This document shows, piece after piece, positions 12,005 through 22,900 of a DNA stretch of 64,000 bases. Every line of letters begins with the position of its first letter. Position 1 is the first letter of the stretch. Both the position numbers and the translations under genes were made by a program. Below the pieces are notes generated by a model. That model saw only the letters and a list, made by a program, of their open reading frames with translations. It was not told the DNA's origin and searched no databases. The DNA is from Colius striatus (taxonomy: Eukaryota > Chordata > Aves > Coliiformes > Coliidae): assembly GCF_028858725.1 (NCBI RefSeq), contig NC_084776.1:3968001-4032000 (forward strand). The letters run 5' to 3'.

Positions 12005-14212
12005 GTAAGTATTTGTTTTATGCAAGCAGTTAAATCCATGGAACCTGGGTTGAGATGACTGTGTATCTAGTCAGATAGTGTTCATATGATGCTATGTTTT
12101 AATTGTCTATTTATTCAGGACCTTTAATGGGCAGCTACTGAGCCATTCCTTCATGTGTATACTTACTAATCAGGCTTTCAGTGCTATGTTTATAGAATAC
12201 TCAGCTTTGAAAGTCCATGGAACTTACTGATACTTGGTAGTGCTGGTACAGGAGGTAGTGACAAATAATGATCTTCCAAGAATTTGGGTTGAACATCTGC
12301 ACAGCTTTGGATATGTGCCACAAATATTCACGCTGACAGAACAGCACAAGGTTGGGGATGGTCCCTGCTTGCTTCAGGTTCCCCATGGACCTAAGGCACT
12401 CAAACTTTGCATGTGAAAACCTGCTCAACTGGTTAATGTATCACTGGGGACAGAGCTGTTGTTCCAGTCCCAGCTGTGTTGAGTGCCAATGAATCTCCTG
12501 CTTACATGAACACACATTCTTTCTGAAAATGGAGTATCTGGGGAAGTGAGGCCCTTCCTAAGATGTGAATGAAAAACTAAGGAGGGATGGCTGATGACCT
12601 GAGCTGGCACAAATCGCTTCTATTCACGCTTCTGTTCAGGCACAGTCTGTGACTGTCTCCTGTGTTCATTTTCACCCACTGGTACAGCACATGGCATGAC
12701 TCTGAGGGCTGCTGGTGAGAATTGAGACTTTATAACAAATTTTAAAGGCAAGCAATTTTTTACCTAGCACAGAGCTATGTCACAGGGATTGTGCTCTCAC
12801 CTCTAAAGACGTGAGAATAGTACCTGTCACATAAGCTCAGATAAACAGGAGTTTAGTGGAGATTGTGAAGGTGGTGAACAGCTTTGTAGGGCTAAGAAGT
12901 CACTGAAAATACATGGATCTTTTTTTTTTTAAAGAAGAATAAATATCTTCAATGAGCTGTTACTCTGCTCTGAAGAGATCTGAGAGGTAAGGAACTGTGA
13001 GTACTTTTATGAGTGTTAGATAAGCTATCAAATCCAACCTCAGACCCTGCAGACTGGGTGTTTTTTTCTGCACTTTGTGACTATGGAACTTGTACTTAAA
13101 AAGAGAGAGAGGCTCGTAAATAAGATTCACAATAGCACAGTCTACGTCAGCTTAAGGCATGCATTTGAGTTTCGAAAGGCTCCATCAGCACTCACATCCC
13201 CATGGGATAAAAAAGCAGCCCATTGTATTATTTACAGACACTGGCAGTGCACTGAAGGTCACGGATTGTGTTACAATAAACAGATGTATATTAACAGGCC
13301 AGTGGGGTTTATAGTATCATTGTCTCTCTCAGTTTAAAGATTTGGTTTTATTCTTTGCTCTCAGTTTTCTAAAAATAAGTGGAGCTGAACCCTCCTCTGG
13401 GTTACACCAGGCACTCCTTGGAGAGTCCTGCAGAAGAAAGTTTGTCCCTGATCGACACAAAAGGGAAAATGGTCAAGAGTGGCCACCACAGACAGCTGCT
13501 GTAAGCTCAGAGAGGAGGGTTTGTGTCCTTTTTTCCCTTCCACACCCCACATAATTGATAGTGGGCACTGGATGAAAGACTGATCTTTCATGACAATTTT
13601 GGGGTTTTTTTTTCTTGGAACCAAAAGTGAGTAAAAAAAAATCTCTCCATGGAAGTATAATGAGGCTGCTTCAGTGCAAACACACCAACTACCCCATGTA
13701 AATTGCTTTCATCATAATTAATTGGGCTGTTAAATCTTGCTAAACCAGCCAATCTGAGGTAATGTTAGATCAGAGGGAGGAAAGTGTCAGCTGAGGGCAG
13801 TGTTTTCTTCGTGTTGTCTGTACAAACTGCTGTTAACAGCAGAGCTGTAATAAAACTAGTTACTCCTTAAAACAAATCCCATTTTCAGAAATGCCCCAAA
13901 GAAAAGCCAGCTGTGTAACACTTGCATGTCTTACTTGGGTTTTACTAGAAGCAGCCTTACTCAGCTCACATCCATGACATGGTCATGTCCTCAGACACTG
14001 TTCATGTACTTAACATAGCAACTATCCTTTCAATAAAACAAATCAGTGCTTTATGCACACAGCAAAAAACCCCAGAGATTCCCATCTTCTGCTTCTTAAA
14101 TTCCCACTTCTGTTTGGAATAAAGCCTTGACAAAAAGTGGCACCACCCCTTCTGAACTCTCCAGATCCATGACATAAAGTTTGACTGGATAGATGAATTT
14201 CTTTATGGATTT

Positions 14213-14229
14213 CACACACACACACACAC
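14213..14229. repeat. (CA)n microsatellite
   Basis: Eight and a half CA units in a row. It is intronic and could be length-polymorphic. Confidence 0.9.
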
Positions 14230-15618
14230 TTGAACTGTTACTTTTCAGGCAGCATAGCTGAGTACAGAAGAAGCAGGGAGCTACTAAGGTGCTTACTGTC
14301 ATTATTTTAGCACAAGTTGGGGCTTTTCTGTAGCTGGTTTTCACCCAATGCTAATCTATGATGTATCTCAGAGGTTTGGTCCAAGTGAGGAGCTGTTGAT
14401 CCTACTCGTGAAAAGGAAAATGCTCCTTATAAAGTGATCAAGTGGCTTAAACTTCCTCCACAGCTGTTCTGCTTCTTTATAACCAAATGAAGTATTTGGC
14501 TCAGAGGTGAAGTTGCTTTTGATACACTACTCTCTTAATTTGTGAGTGGAATGAAGCCTTCAGGAGCTAGGCTGGTCAGCTGGTGCCTTAATCACACCAA
14601 GTGCCAGATGACTAGCTATGTTGACATGACAAAAAGTGTGGAGAATTTGACTCTGCTTAGGAAGTAAGAGGGATTCCAGAAGTGTGGGACAAAGGGCACC
14701 GTGGCAGAGAGAGTAGTGTTTTGCTAGGAGCCATATTTTCAGACACAGGAGGATGTGAAACCTTTCTGTTTCAGTAAGGATGGTGGGGACTTGGCATTAG
14801 TCCCACCATCTGTCCTTTTCACTCTCTAAATTCAAATAACAGTGTGGATTTCACTCCGCAGATAAACTCTTACTCAGTTCTGCATTGATCTTCCCAAAGT
14901 CACAGGCAAAAGAGCACTTCACCATGGAAAAGAAAGATGAAGCAAATCATTTTAATGAGTGCTAGCTCTGCTCTTGTGCATTTGCCCCTACATAGTCTCT
15001 GTCAGAATAAACACAACCCAGCATGGAAATGTGGGAACTTTGCTTCATCTCCACTGAGAGACCATTAAAAACTGAGCTCAGGGCTTTAGTAAACACTGTA
15101 TTGACAATACATGTTGTGTTCCACAGAGGCATTGAAAGTGTTTGTATTATGTCAAGGAAGGTGGAGTGTTAGAAAAACAGCCAGTTAAAAATTGGATTCT
15201 TTGCATTGTATAAAGGCCCAAACTCAGTACAGGTTCTGAGTGAGTTCCAGAGTACCTTGAACCTGAATGCCTTAGACTTTGTGAGCTATTTAGAAATGAA
15301 CCTAAAGGTTTGGGTTGGGGGTTGCTTCCTTCTTTCTGCTCTGGTTCAGAAATTTGTATCTTAAATGCCATCCATAGGAAGTATTTGCAAAAGAAATGAA
15401 TTACTTAGAGAGGAACTGGGAGGAGGTTTCCTTCCTGAAATCAGAGCTGGCAATCTTTCTAAGTTATTTAATGGTCCCAGTTTCTGAAAACATATTGAAG
15501 GAAATATCTTAACAATGAGATAGCCACTTCGCCAAATGCTAATTGGTATTGTGTCAAATTTACCTCAGCAGTACATTCTGACTTCATATCTCCTCCTCCC
15601 CTGTTACCTCTTAGATGT

Positions 15619-15634
15619 GTTTGTTTGTTTGTTT
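15619..15634. repeat. (GTTT)4 microsatellite
   Basis: Four uninterrupted GTTT units in the last PECAM1 intron. Confidence 0.85.
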
Positions 15635-16882
15635 GATTCTGTCCTAGGGGTACATAGGGACTGGCAGCCTCAGGCAGGACAAAGTGTTCTTTTAGTGTTC
15701 TTTTATCAGAGATAGAAACCTGTACAATTTAAAGCTATTCAGAGAATTTTCTGGGGTTATTTTTATAGCTACATTCTCATCTTAAGTCATCCCATAAGTA
15801 TTTTGTAAGCTCTCATTGGTAAAGGAACTGCTTCACATTGGCAGCACAAGGCACCCAGCACCGAAGGAGACCTGGCATGTGCTTAGCTCTGCACAGGGAC
15901 GTGGCACAGTGCTTTCAGCCAGGAAATGAAGGATGTGTCCATTTAAAATTGGGGGGGGATTTCAGGCAGTCAGGATATGAAAAACAAGGTGATGCTCTGA
16001 AATAAACACTGAATTATAAACCAGGAATTCCTGCCTGTGACTCATGGGGCAAATCCTTTGGGGGTAAGTCCACAAAAGGAATTAGGCGCCTCGGTGCTGA
16101 CAGACTAAACTATCAGGTTAGAGGCCACCATGTACTTTTAGCAGCTATTTGTTGGAGGAAGACTTGCTTTGGCTGCTTTGGCAACTGGTGTCAGGAAAGA
16201 CTTGACAGTTGAGAATCCTCAGTGGACAGAATTATTTTTGTCACATAATGTAAAGACAATGAAGTTTGGGATCTGTCTGTGCCCTTTGCCACTGGCTGGC
16301 ATGGAAGGCTCCTGTAGCTGCCTTTCGTGGTCCTCAGTGTCACCTTTCAATGTCCCTGCTGTGTACTGAAGAAAACTTATTCAAAGGAGCAGACTCTTGT
16401 AGGAACATGGTGTCTGAAAGTTGAATTGCATTGCTCACTGCTGAGACACCCAGGTGCTTCTTAGGGAAAGGTGTTCATTCTTGTGGGACTGAAGATGGGG
16501 GTCTAATTGTGGCAGCTGAACATCTGTTAGTCAATAAGGGATCTGACATTCAGATTCACTGAGTACCAGCAATTCCTGTAAGAATCCAGCTTTTATCAGT
16601 AAGTGCCCAGTTGCAGATGTTGATGATTTACAGTTTTGCAGTCTAGCCTGTAATTGTTAACCTACATCTCCCACTGTCTGATTTCCCTCTTTATCTGATG
16701 AAGATAATACTAATATCTCCCCAGGGAACTGTATTTATTAGCCCCTTGTACAGCGCTCTAGGGAGCATGTTACTATATTTAAGCTTTTTGTATTGATCAG
16801 AAAGGACAGGAGAGGGCAGGGGGACATTTATACTCACACACACATGTACTTTTTTTTCCTTCTGTTTTGGTCTTGTCAACAG

Positions 16883-16912
16883 AGAATACAAGGGCATCCT
16901 GATGCTACATAG
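16883..16912 (+). CDS. PECAM1: PECAM1 terminal coding exon (nine residues and stop)
   Basis: The acceptor is preceded by a long T-rich tract (about 16850-16880). In the phase 0 set by the microexon, the sequence reads RIQGHPDAT and then TAG at 16910-16912. Human PECAM1 ends in RTEGSLDGT, also nine residues directly after the microexon, with Arg, Gly, Asp and Thr at the same positions. The match of phase, length and spacing supports this as the canonical avian C-terminus. Sequence identity is only 4 of 9, so an alternative last exon remains possible; see the segments at 18053 and 18922. Confidence 0.78.
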   Translation, partial: RIQGHPDAT

Positions 16913-17115
16913 AGCAGTCACCTCAAAGATCAGCTGGGAGAAGAAAACAAGCCAAGATCAAGATGGAAGATGTGACTGTTTCAAAAGCTCTGCAGCACTT
17001 ATTTATGAGTTTGCCAGGCTCTTCTTTTCCAAGTTTATTTCCTTAGGTGCAAGGCTGGAGAAGTTCCTAAGGCATTTGATGGAAAAGGATTACAAATAAA
17101 AATTCTCATAGGAAA
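16913..17115 (+). other. PECAM1: PECAM1 3' untranslated region (shortest form)
   Basis: Begins after the TAG. The first AATAAA is at 17095-17100, so a short 3' UTR of about 200 nt is predicted. Other AATAAA hexamers at 17212, 17956 and 18418 could give longer forms; the true end is not visible from sequence alone. Confidence 0.5.
17095..17100 (+). terminator. Candidate poly(A) signal of PECAM1
   Basis: Canonical AATAAA, 183 nt after the predicted stop. Further canonical hexamers follow at 17212-17217 and 17956-17961. Confidence 0.5.
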
Positions 17116-18052
17116 GTGGCTCTAGAAACCACTGACCTGAGTTCCCATTGTTAGTTTTTGCTGCAAGTGCAGTTTTGCTTCTCTAGCCTCCAATTCATCT
17201 TGCTCTGAGGAAATAAACTGGGAAGCTACAGCTGAGGAAGTAGATCTCTACAGTGTGGTAACTACTGTGACACCAGGAGGATGCAGAACTATCTAAGCTT
17301 GCTTTAAACTAGCTAACTTGGTTATCAGTAACACTGTGCTGTGGCAGAACAGAGCTCAGCACAGCTTGGCCAGCCATGGATGTACTTTGACTTCATCTTG
17401 CAGCTTGTGCTGAACTCCCTGTGCTGCAGGAGCCAGACTGCTACCAGTCTTGGAGGCAGGTAATTTCTAGCTCACTTGGATGCTACAGAGCAGTGAGGGC
17501 TGAAGGGAAGAGCGAGCTCTGGGCTCTCTCAAAACTTGAATAACTGTTCAGTACTTTACCAAGTGCTTCTGTCAGTAGAGGCACAAATATTCTCTATCCT
17601 TTGCTAAATTCCATTTCCCCTTTAAAAGTTCTGATGCTTGTTGGTTAGTTTGGTGTGATGGTTCTTCAAGGAATGATGGCCCATCACAGTTATTTCGGAG
17701 GATGCAAAACTTAGGTCTTGAGTGGGTGGATATACTACACCCAGCTCAGTGAGTTTGTACCTGAAAATCTTGTTATGTATAATCCTTATTCCTTTGGTTT
17801 TAGGAGAGGTCTGAAGTCATACTTGTGTCCAGTTTGTCCTGTATGGAACTCTACACCTATCTTTTTTCTCTGTAGTATGATAAGCCACTAAAACAGATCC
17901 AGTCTTGTCCTGGATCTAATCTTTGCAGCCCATGTTTGTCCAGTTGCATTAGTTTAATAAAAGAACACAAGACCAATCAGAAAAACTACTGTCCCCAGCC
18001 CCTTAACCAGCTGGTGTTGAACACTGCAGTTGCTCTCCTTTTCTTCCTGCAG

Positions 18053-18081
18053 ATTAAATTACTCCAAGATCTGGGCCACAG
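18053..18081 (+). CDS. Candidate alternative PECAM1 exon A (29 nt)
   Basis: A 29-nt segment is bounded by a strong acceptor (TTTTCTTCCTGCAG) and a near-perfect donor (CAG|GTAAGA). If spliced from the microexon at 12004 (phase 0), it reads IKLLQDLGH plus two bases of an Arg codon. Its exit phase fits the candidate exon at 18922. No homologue is known to me and the peptide is too short to judge by similarity, so this is an inference from splice-site quality and phase. Alternatives are a cryptic exon or part of a non-coding RNA. Confidence 0.35.
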
Positions 18082-18921
18082 GTAAGAAGATTCTCATTTT
18101 AATTAGAAAACAGTGAAAGAGAGGACACAGATTTGTATATACATATATAGTTACTGCTTTAAGCATTGCATCAAAGGCACAAAACCAGTAAGAAATACAA
18201 AAGGATTTTATATCCTCATTCCAAATGTTTAAATTTTCAAGCTCCAGCTACTGGCTAATATCTCTAATTTATTGTTCCCTGTGCAAATGTTGTTTGTATC
18301 ATAAGCCTTTCACAAATGACTGACTTCATAGCACTCTTCTGTTGACAAATGTTCTTCCTGGCATCCCATGAGTGTCTGTACAAATGCATTAGTGTAAGGA
18401 ATGTGAAAAGGTATTTTAATAAAGAAAACTCTGAATTGAATGTTGCATTGAATCTTGCATGTTTATGTTAGTGAGCACTTGCAAATTACTGATGAACCAT
18501 AAAGGTACCTTGTATTACGTTGCCATCTCTGCAACAAGCAGTGCCAGGCACTTAGATCTGGTGTCACAAACCAGTTTAGCAGGAGGTAAATGCACTAAAT
18601 TGGTTTAATTGAGCGTGGGAGTGCTTGGGTTCACATAGGTCTTTTGCTAAATTACAAAGGTAAAAGTTCCTTTGCAAACCTTTCACCAGTCCCTGGCACA
18701 GCTCAGGAAAGTGCTGGTCTCTGGGAAGCTTCAGGATGTCATCTGGGCACGATGGAGCAGCAGTGGGACAATTCATCTAGTTCAGCTTGTCCCTTGGCTG
18801 GAATAATCCCAAACTATTTTGGATTTAGTCTGTAATAAAAGTTGTTTGCCTTACTGAAGCATATCTGTTCTATCCACTTAGTGCTGTGTGCTGCTGTGAG
18901 CACTTCTGTTTTGTCTTGCAG

Positions 18922-18988
18922 ATATACCAAAAATGTTTTAGATTATGGGACATTAGATCAGCAGACATCTCCAGTGAAGACAAGCTAA
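18922..18988 (+). CDS. Candidate alternative PECAM1 last exon B with a third ITIM-like motif
   Basis: The acceptor TTTTGTCTTGCAG precedes an A that completes the Arg codon left open by exon A. The frame then reads YTKNVLDYGTLDQQ and TSPVKTS before TAA at 18986-18988. L-D-Y-G-T-L fits the ITIM consensus. A canonical AATAAA lies at 19078-19083, 90 nt after the stop, as expected of a compact terminal exon. Joined to the microexon and exon A it would give PECAM1 an alternative tail 31 residues long with a third potential SHP-binding tyrosine, replacing the nine-residue ending. No other Ig-receptor exon is visible nearby that it could belong to. Transcript evidence is needed. Confidence 0.35.
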
Positions 18989-19077
18989 ATGGGCCCATGA
19001 AGTAAACAGCTACACAAGGAGGCCAAATGTCCTGTTTCCAGCCTGTCTTCTGGATGCCAAACAAGCTTAATTTGGGA

Positions 19078-19083
19078 AATAAA
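19078..19083 (+). terminator. Candidate poly(A) signal for the alternative last exon
   Basis: Canonical AATAAA 90 nt downstream of the TAA of candidate exon B. Another AATAAA at 18834-18839 lies before that exon and could serve a long 3' UTR. Confidence 0.35.
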
Positions 19084-19579
19084 GCTTGAATCTGTTACTG
19101 AAACCGATTAAAGCTCAGATTAGAGCTCAAACAAGACATTATTGCAAAACAACCCAAAAAATGTCAGCTTTCTACGTTGCCATCAAGTTGAGCTCAGCAA
19201 ACACGAGGTGTGTAGCTAAATATTTACTTTTTGAGCAGACAAAGGGCTGGGGCATCCTGGGAGCCTTTCCAGCAGAGCACTGGGAGCCTGTGTCCAGGCT
19301 CACCCCAGCCCTGCCTCACTCCATGAACTTCAGAGGAGTTGTACCATTGCACAGCAGAGGCTGTAGGGATGCACAAATACTTTAAATTGACGCACTTTTC
19401 CTTGCCTCCGTTAATGTTGTTCACTCCCAGCAAACCAGTAGCTGCTTATTTTCCTGTGTAACATAAGTACATTTCTGTGTGTCCTTTTGTGGGGAAAAAA
19501 ATCAATGCTGATGTGCTCTCAGGTTTGTGCTGGAAATTACGTGCCAGGGCCCCGGAGTGCGCACTGTGCCCCCTCTGCC

Positions 19580-19757
19580 CATCCATCACCCCTTGGGTAC
19601 CACCTCTGCCCATCTCCCCTTGTGTACCACCTCTGCCCATCCATCACCCCTTGGGTACCACCTCTGCCCATCCATCACCCCTTGGGTACCACCTCTGCCC
19701 ATCTCCCCTTGGGTACCACCTCTGCCCATCCATCACCCCTTGGGTACCACCTCTGCC
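19580..19757 (+). repeat. Minisatellite with 89-bp higher-order unit
   Basis: The array consists of 31-bp (L) and 27-bp (S) monomers in the order L-S-L-L-S-L: 19580-19610, 19611-19637, 19638-19668, 19669-19699, 19700-19726, 19727-19757. All share the core GGGTACCACCTCTGCC (first S copy has TGTGTACC). Thus two 89-bp L-S-L blocks stand in tandem and differ by one base. The repeat is open in several frames, which explains the long overlapping open frames predicted around 19477-20059 on both strands. Confidence 0.95.
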
Positions 19758-19945
19758 CAGGGCGAGCGGGGCCGTGCCCCGGAGCCGAGTCCCCCCCGCC
19801 CCGCTCCTCCCCTGCCGTCCCGGGCCCCGGGCCGGTGCTGACCCCTGCTGGCAAGAGCCCCGCCGGGCACCCGCCGGCCCCGGGGTGGTCCCTGCCCGGG
19901 ACGGGCTGGAAGGGGCTCGGGGGAGGAGGCGCTGGTGTGCGCTGG
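19752..19945. promoter_or_regulatory. Small CpG-rich patch
   Basis: Directly after the minisatellite the composition jumps to very GC-rich with many CpG dinucleotides (for example GGGCGAGCGGGGCCG, GCCGGGCACCCGCCGG), then falls back. It is far smaller than the TEX2 island. It may be an orphan CpG island or promoter of an unknown transcript, or only recombination-driven GC enrichment at a minisatellite. No TATA box is evident. Confidence 0.4.
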
Positions 19946-22900
19946 GGCTGCAGGTCCTGTTCTGCTTGGCATTTTCTTCATGCATGGTGTAAACTGAGCC
20001 TTGTGACTTTTATCCCCGCAGAGGTACGAGCTCTTCAGCGGGACCTCTGCCATTCTTAAAGAACAGCTTTTAGCAGGACAAATGTACCAACCGCGACTTC
20101 TTTCTCCCTCGCATAGGTTAGTGAATTGTTTGTAGATGCACAGAGTAAATATCCGATGTGTCAGTGAGAGAATAAACCCCGGCGTTTGTTTACTTGTCCG
20201 TGGTGTTACACGCTTGTTCTAGCTGGTTCTTTGTTTAAATTGTTGCAGTTTCTAGCTGCTTCTGAACCAAGCTCTGTTCACAGTTCTTGATGTTACAGTT
20301 CATCACTGTCTTGCATCATGAGCCCCCTGCTTTTGGGGGCAGGGAAGTAATGTCAGACTGGCTAGAGCCGTTCTGCTGTAAGGGAAAGAACAGGTACAGG
20401 GAAAAGAAAACAAAGTCAGGGAAAAACAAGTATCAAATGAAAGAAAACCCCAAGCCATCAATTAAACTAGAACTGAAACTGAAGGCATCAGTACAGGGTG
20501 AGCATGCTAGCACATTTTGTTATCTAGAATGTCAAGGCCTTTCTGAAGAGAGTGGTGAAAGCAGAAAACATCACTTTGATTGTGGTTTGGGAGGTAATAA
20601 GCAAGTTGTCAGTGTCTAAATAATCTGGAAGAATGAGGCTTATTGTCTTCATCCTTTGAAAGGCTCCACTCTGAATCACAGGTGCTCCCATTAAAAAGCA
20701 CCTGAAGAGCCTGGCAATGGGAGTGTGGCTGACATGGGAAGCTTCCATTACATGTGTGCATTTATAGTCATAAAGGTCATTTGTTTTCTCACCAGCCACT
20801 GACATGCTGAGTGGGAAGGCTGAAAAAATTCTCACCATTGCAGGAAATAATCACTGTAGTTATGTTTTACATTTAATAGCAAAAGAAATCACAGTTTCCT
20901 CATGGGGGAGTCGCCTGCAAAGTGTGATGACAGAGAAACAGAGCAACAGCATGAAGCTGAAGTGAAAGATTTAGCACAGATCAGCAAAGGTCTAGGCAGC
21001 CACTGCAAAGGCACTTGGATATGCCTGGATCAGCCTGGGATCTGCAGGACCACTGAGCTGTGTGTGAAGCTGTCATGGTGATTGTTAGAGACGGATGTCA
21101 CACGGTATCCTGGCTCTGACCACATTCCCAAGGATAAGAGGAATTCAGGTCCAAAAGGTATTGTCTGAGGAGTAATTCCACAAAAAGAAAACAACCTACT
21201 ACTGCTGATTGTAAAGACAGGACTTGGCTCTGAAATGAACAGATTAATAACATATAGTTCTGTGTAATCTCAAATGTGTTACAGTGGCAGATGAAATCAG
21301 CTTTTGGGCAATGAAAAATGCACCAGTTCTTTCACTGAGCAAAACCCAGAAGTGACCAGTGTGACAGTTCTCAGTCCTCTGGTTACTGCCCTGACTTTTC
21401 TGTAGTGGTCTTTTTGCCTTAGTGTTTAACTTGGCATCTTGGAATGAAGGCTTATTGGGGATGAAATAAAGTGAAAAGCAGGTGAAAGGAAAGACAGAGA
21501 GGAGTGAGCAGGGCTGGGGGAGAGAACTGTCCCAGACTGTGGAAGGTTTGGGAAGAAACAACCCATCAGCTCAGTCACCTTAACAGCTCCACACTTTGTG
21601 GTGTTGCTGATGCTCTGGGGAAGGTGCCATGGCAGAATCAGGGCTGTGGAGGTGGCTTGTCCCACACATTCACATGTTCATAGTAGCCCTGTGATGGCTA
21701 GGAGAAGCAGAAAATAGAGCTGTTAATCAAAAGCACTTTTGCAGGTAAGAGTACCATTGATTCAAGACAACAATAGATTTGTTTGGGCTGCTGCTGTCAG
21801 AGCATCAGTTCTGTACAGGGACAGGTAGCCATGAGGAAAGGAGGAGCCTGTCTGATACACAGCTGCTCTAACAGACTGTGATACTGACGCTAGGAGTGTG
21901 TCTTCAAAAGTAAACATCATTTTACACTGTTATATAGCTGGCATAACCCAAGCCCTGTCCAGTGCTTGCAGAGGATTTGTGGCTGCTGAAGTACCCTGTT
22001 TCCACAAAGCACTTAGGAACATTTGCCTAGGGAAAGTTGGCTTTAAATCCTCTGCAATGGCTTTTTGTTTATTCATTTTTTAACTGCAGGCAGGGCCAAG
22101 TCTCCACTGCAACTGACACAGTTTCACTTTGTAAATCAATGAGACAGAGCTATAAGGGCAGAAAAGTCTCATTTGTGAACTTCATATAGTTCAGAGCTGC
22201 CAAAGTGACAGCCTTGACTGACATGAAGACTGACATGAAGACTTCATGGAACTAACCTGTGCTGAAAGTCTGAACTCCCCTGTGGCTCCCACCACCCACC
22301 CAGGTCAATCCCCAGTGGGACCTTCTGGGGTAGTTCAGGCTCCAGCCAGCAATAAGTTGCAGAATTGTGTCCTCTCCCAAGTGCAACCACCACTTGCCTG
22401 CCCCAGCTTTTCCTTAGGGAACTCTGTGCTGTTTGGGGAGAAGTGCTTCCAAGGCAGAGACGATGAGAGCTACTGGTCTGTCATCAGGAGTGGAGGAGAC
22501 AGAAAGTTTTACATCAGTGGAACAAAGATGAGGGCTTGAAAGTGGCTGAGTCAGAGTATTATTGGAAGGGGTGAACTTAGCACCCCTGCTTGATAATAGG
22601 CTGTGAGAGTCTAATGGAAGAAAAACTTGTCAAGTCTATTAAGATGTGGCCAGAGTGTAAGTCAATTAATGAAAACTACAGCCACACAGGTTATTAAATT
22701 AACAGGAGAATGTCAATAGGAAATATAGATTGCTTTTGAGTAATTCTGAATTATTTAAAGCATGGTAATAATGAAAATCTCACAGTCTCTATAATGCAAA
22801 ACTTAGTTTTGGTTTGTTTCAAGTTGACAACTAATAAAGGAACAGGATCTTAACAAGAGCAAGACATTCTAATTACGGATGACAAAAGCTGCAAGAGCTG

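Larger units (their letters stand above)
12005..16882 (+). other. PECAM1 last intron
   Basis: About 4.9 kb between GTAAGT at 12005 and an acceptor with a long pyrimidine tract ending at 16882. It holds a (CA)8 run at 14213-14229 and a GTTT run at 15619-15634. No exon or gene is recognised; open frames are short. Confidence 0.7.
1..17115 (+). other. PECAM1: PECAM1 gene, 3' portion (cytoplasmic-tail exons only)
   Basis: PECAM1 (CD31) is an Ig-superfamily adhesion and inhibitory receptor of endothelium, platelets and leukocytes. Its phosphorylated tail tyrosines recruit the SH2 phosphatases SHP-1 and SHP-2. The window enters the gene inside an intron. Four GT-AG exons (1366-1434, 5481-5537, 11982-12004, 16883 onward) join in phase 1/1/0 and read as one tail ending at a stop at 16910-16912. 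The key similarities to the mammalian protein are the VEYTEV and TETVYSEIRKA segments, the 23-nt microexon encoding DSVENRHS (with a codon split from the previous exon), and a nine-residue terminal peptide. Ig domains, transmembrane segment and earlier tail exons are absent and should lie to the left. The 3' limit is set from the first poly(A) signal at 17095, so it is approximate. TEX2 follows on the same strand. Confidence 0.88.

Noticed and set aside
19477..20059. Several long overlapping open frames on both strands (up to 190 codons)
   Set aside because: They are produced by a minisatellite whose unit contains no stops in several frames, followed by GC-rich DNA.
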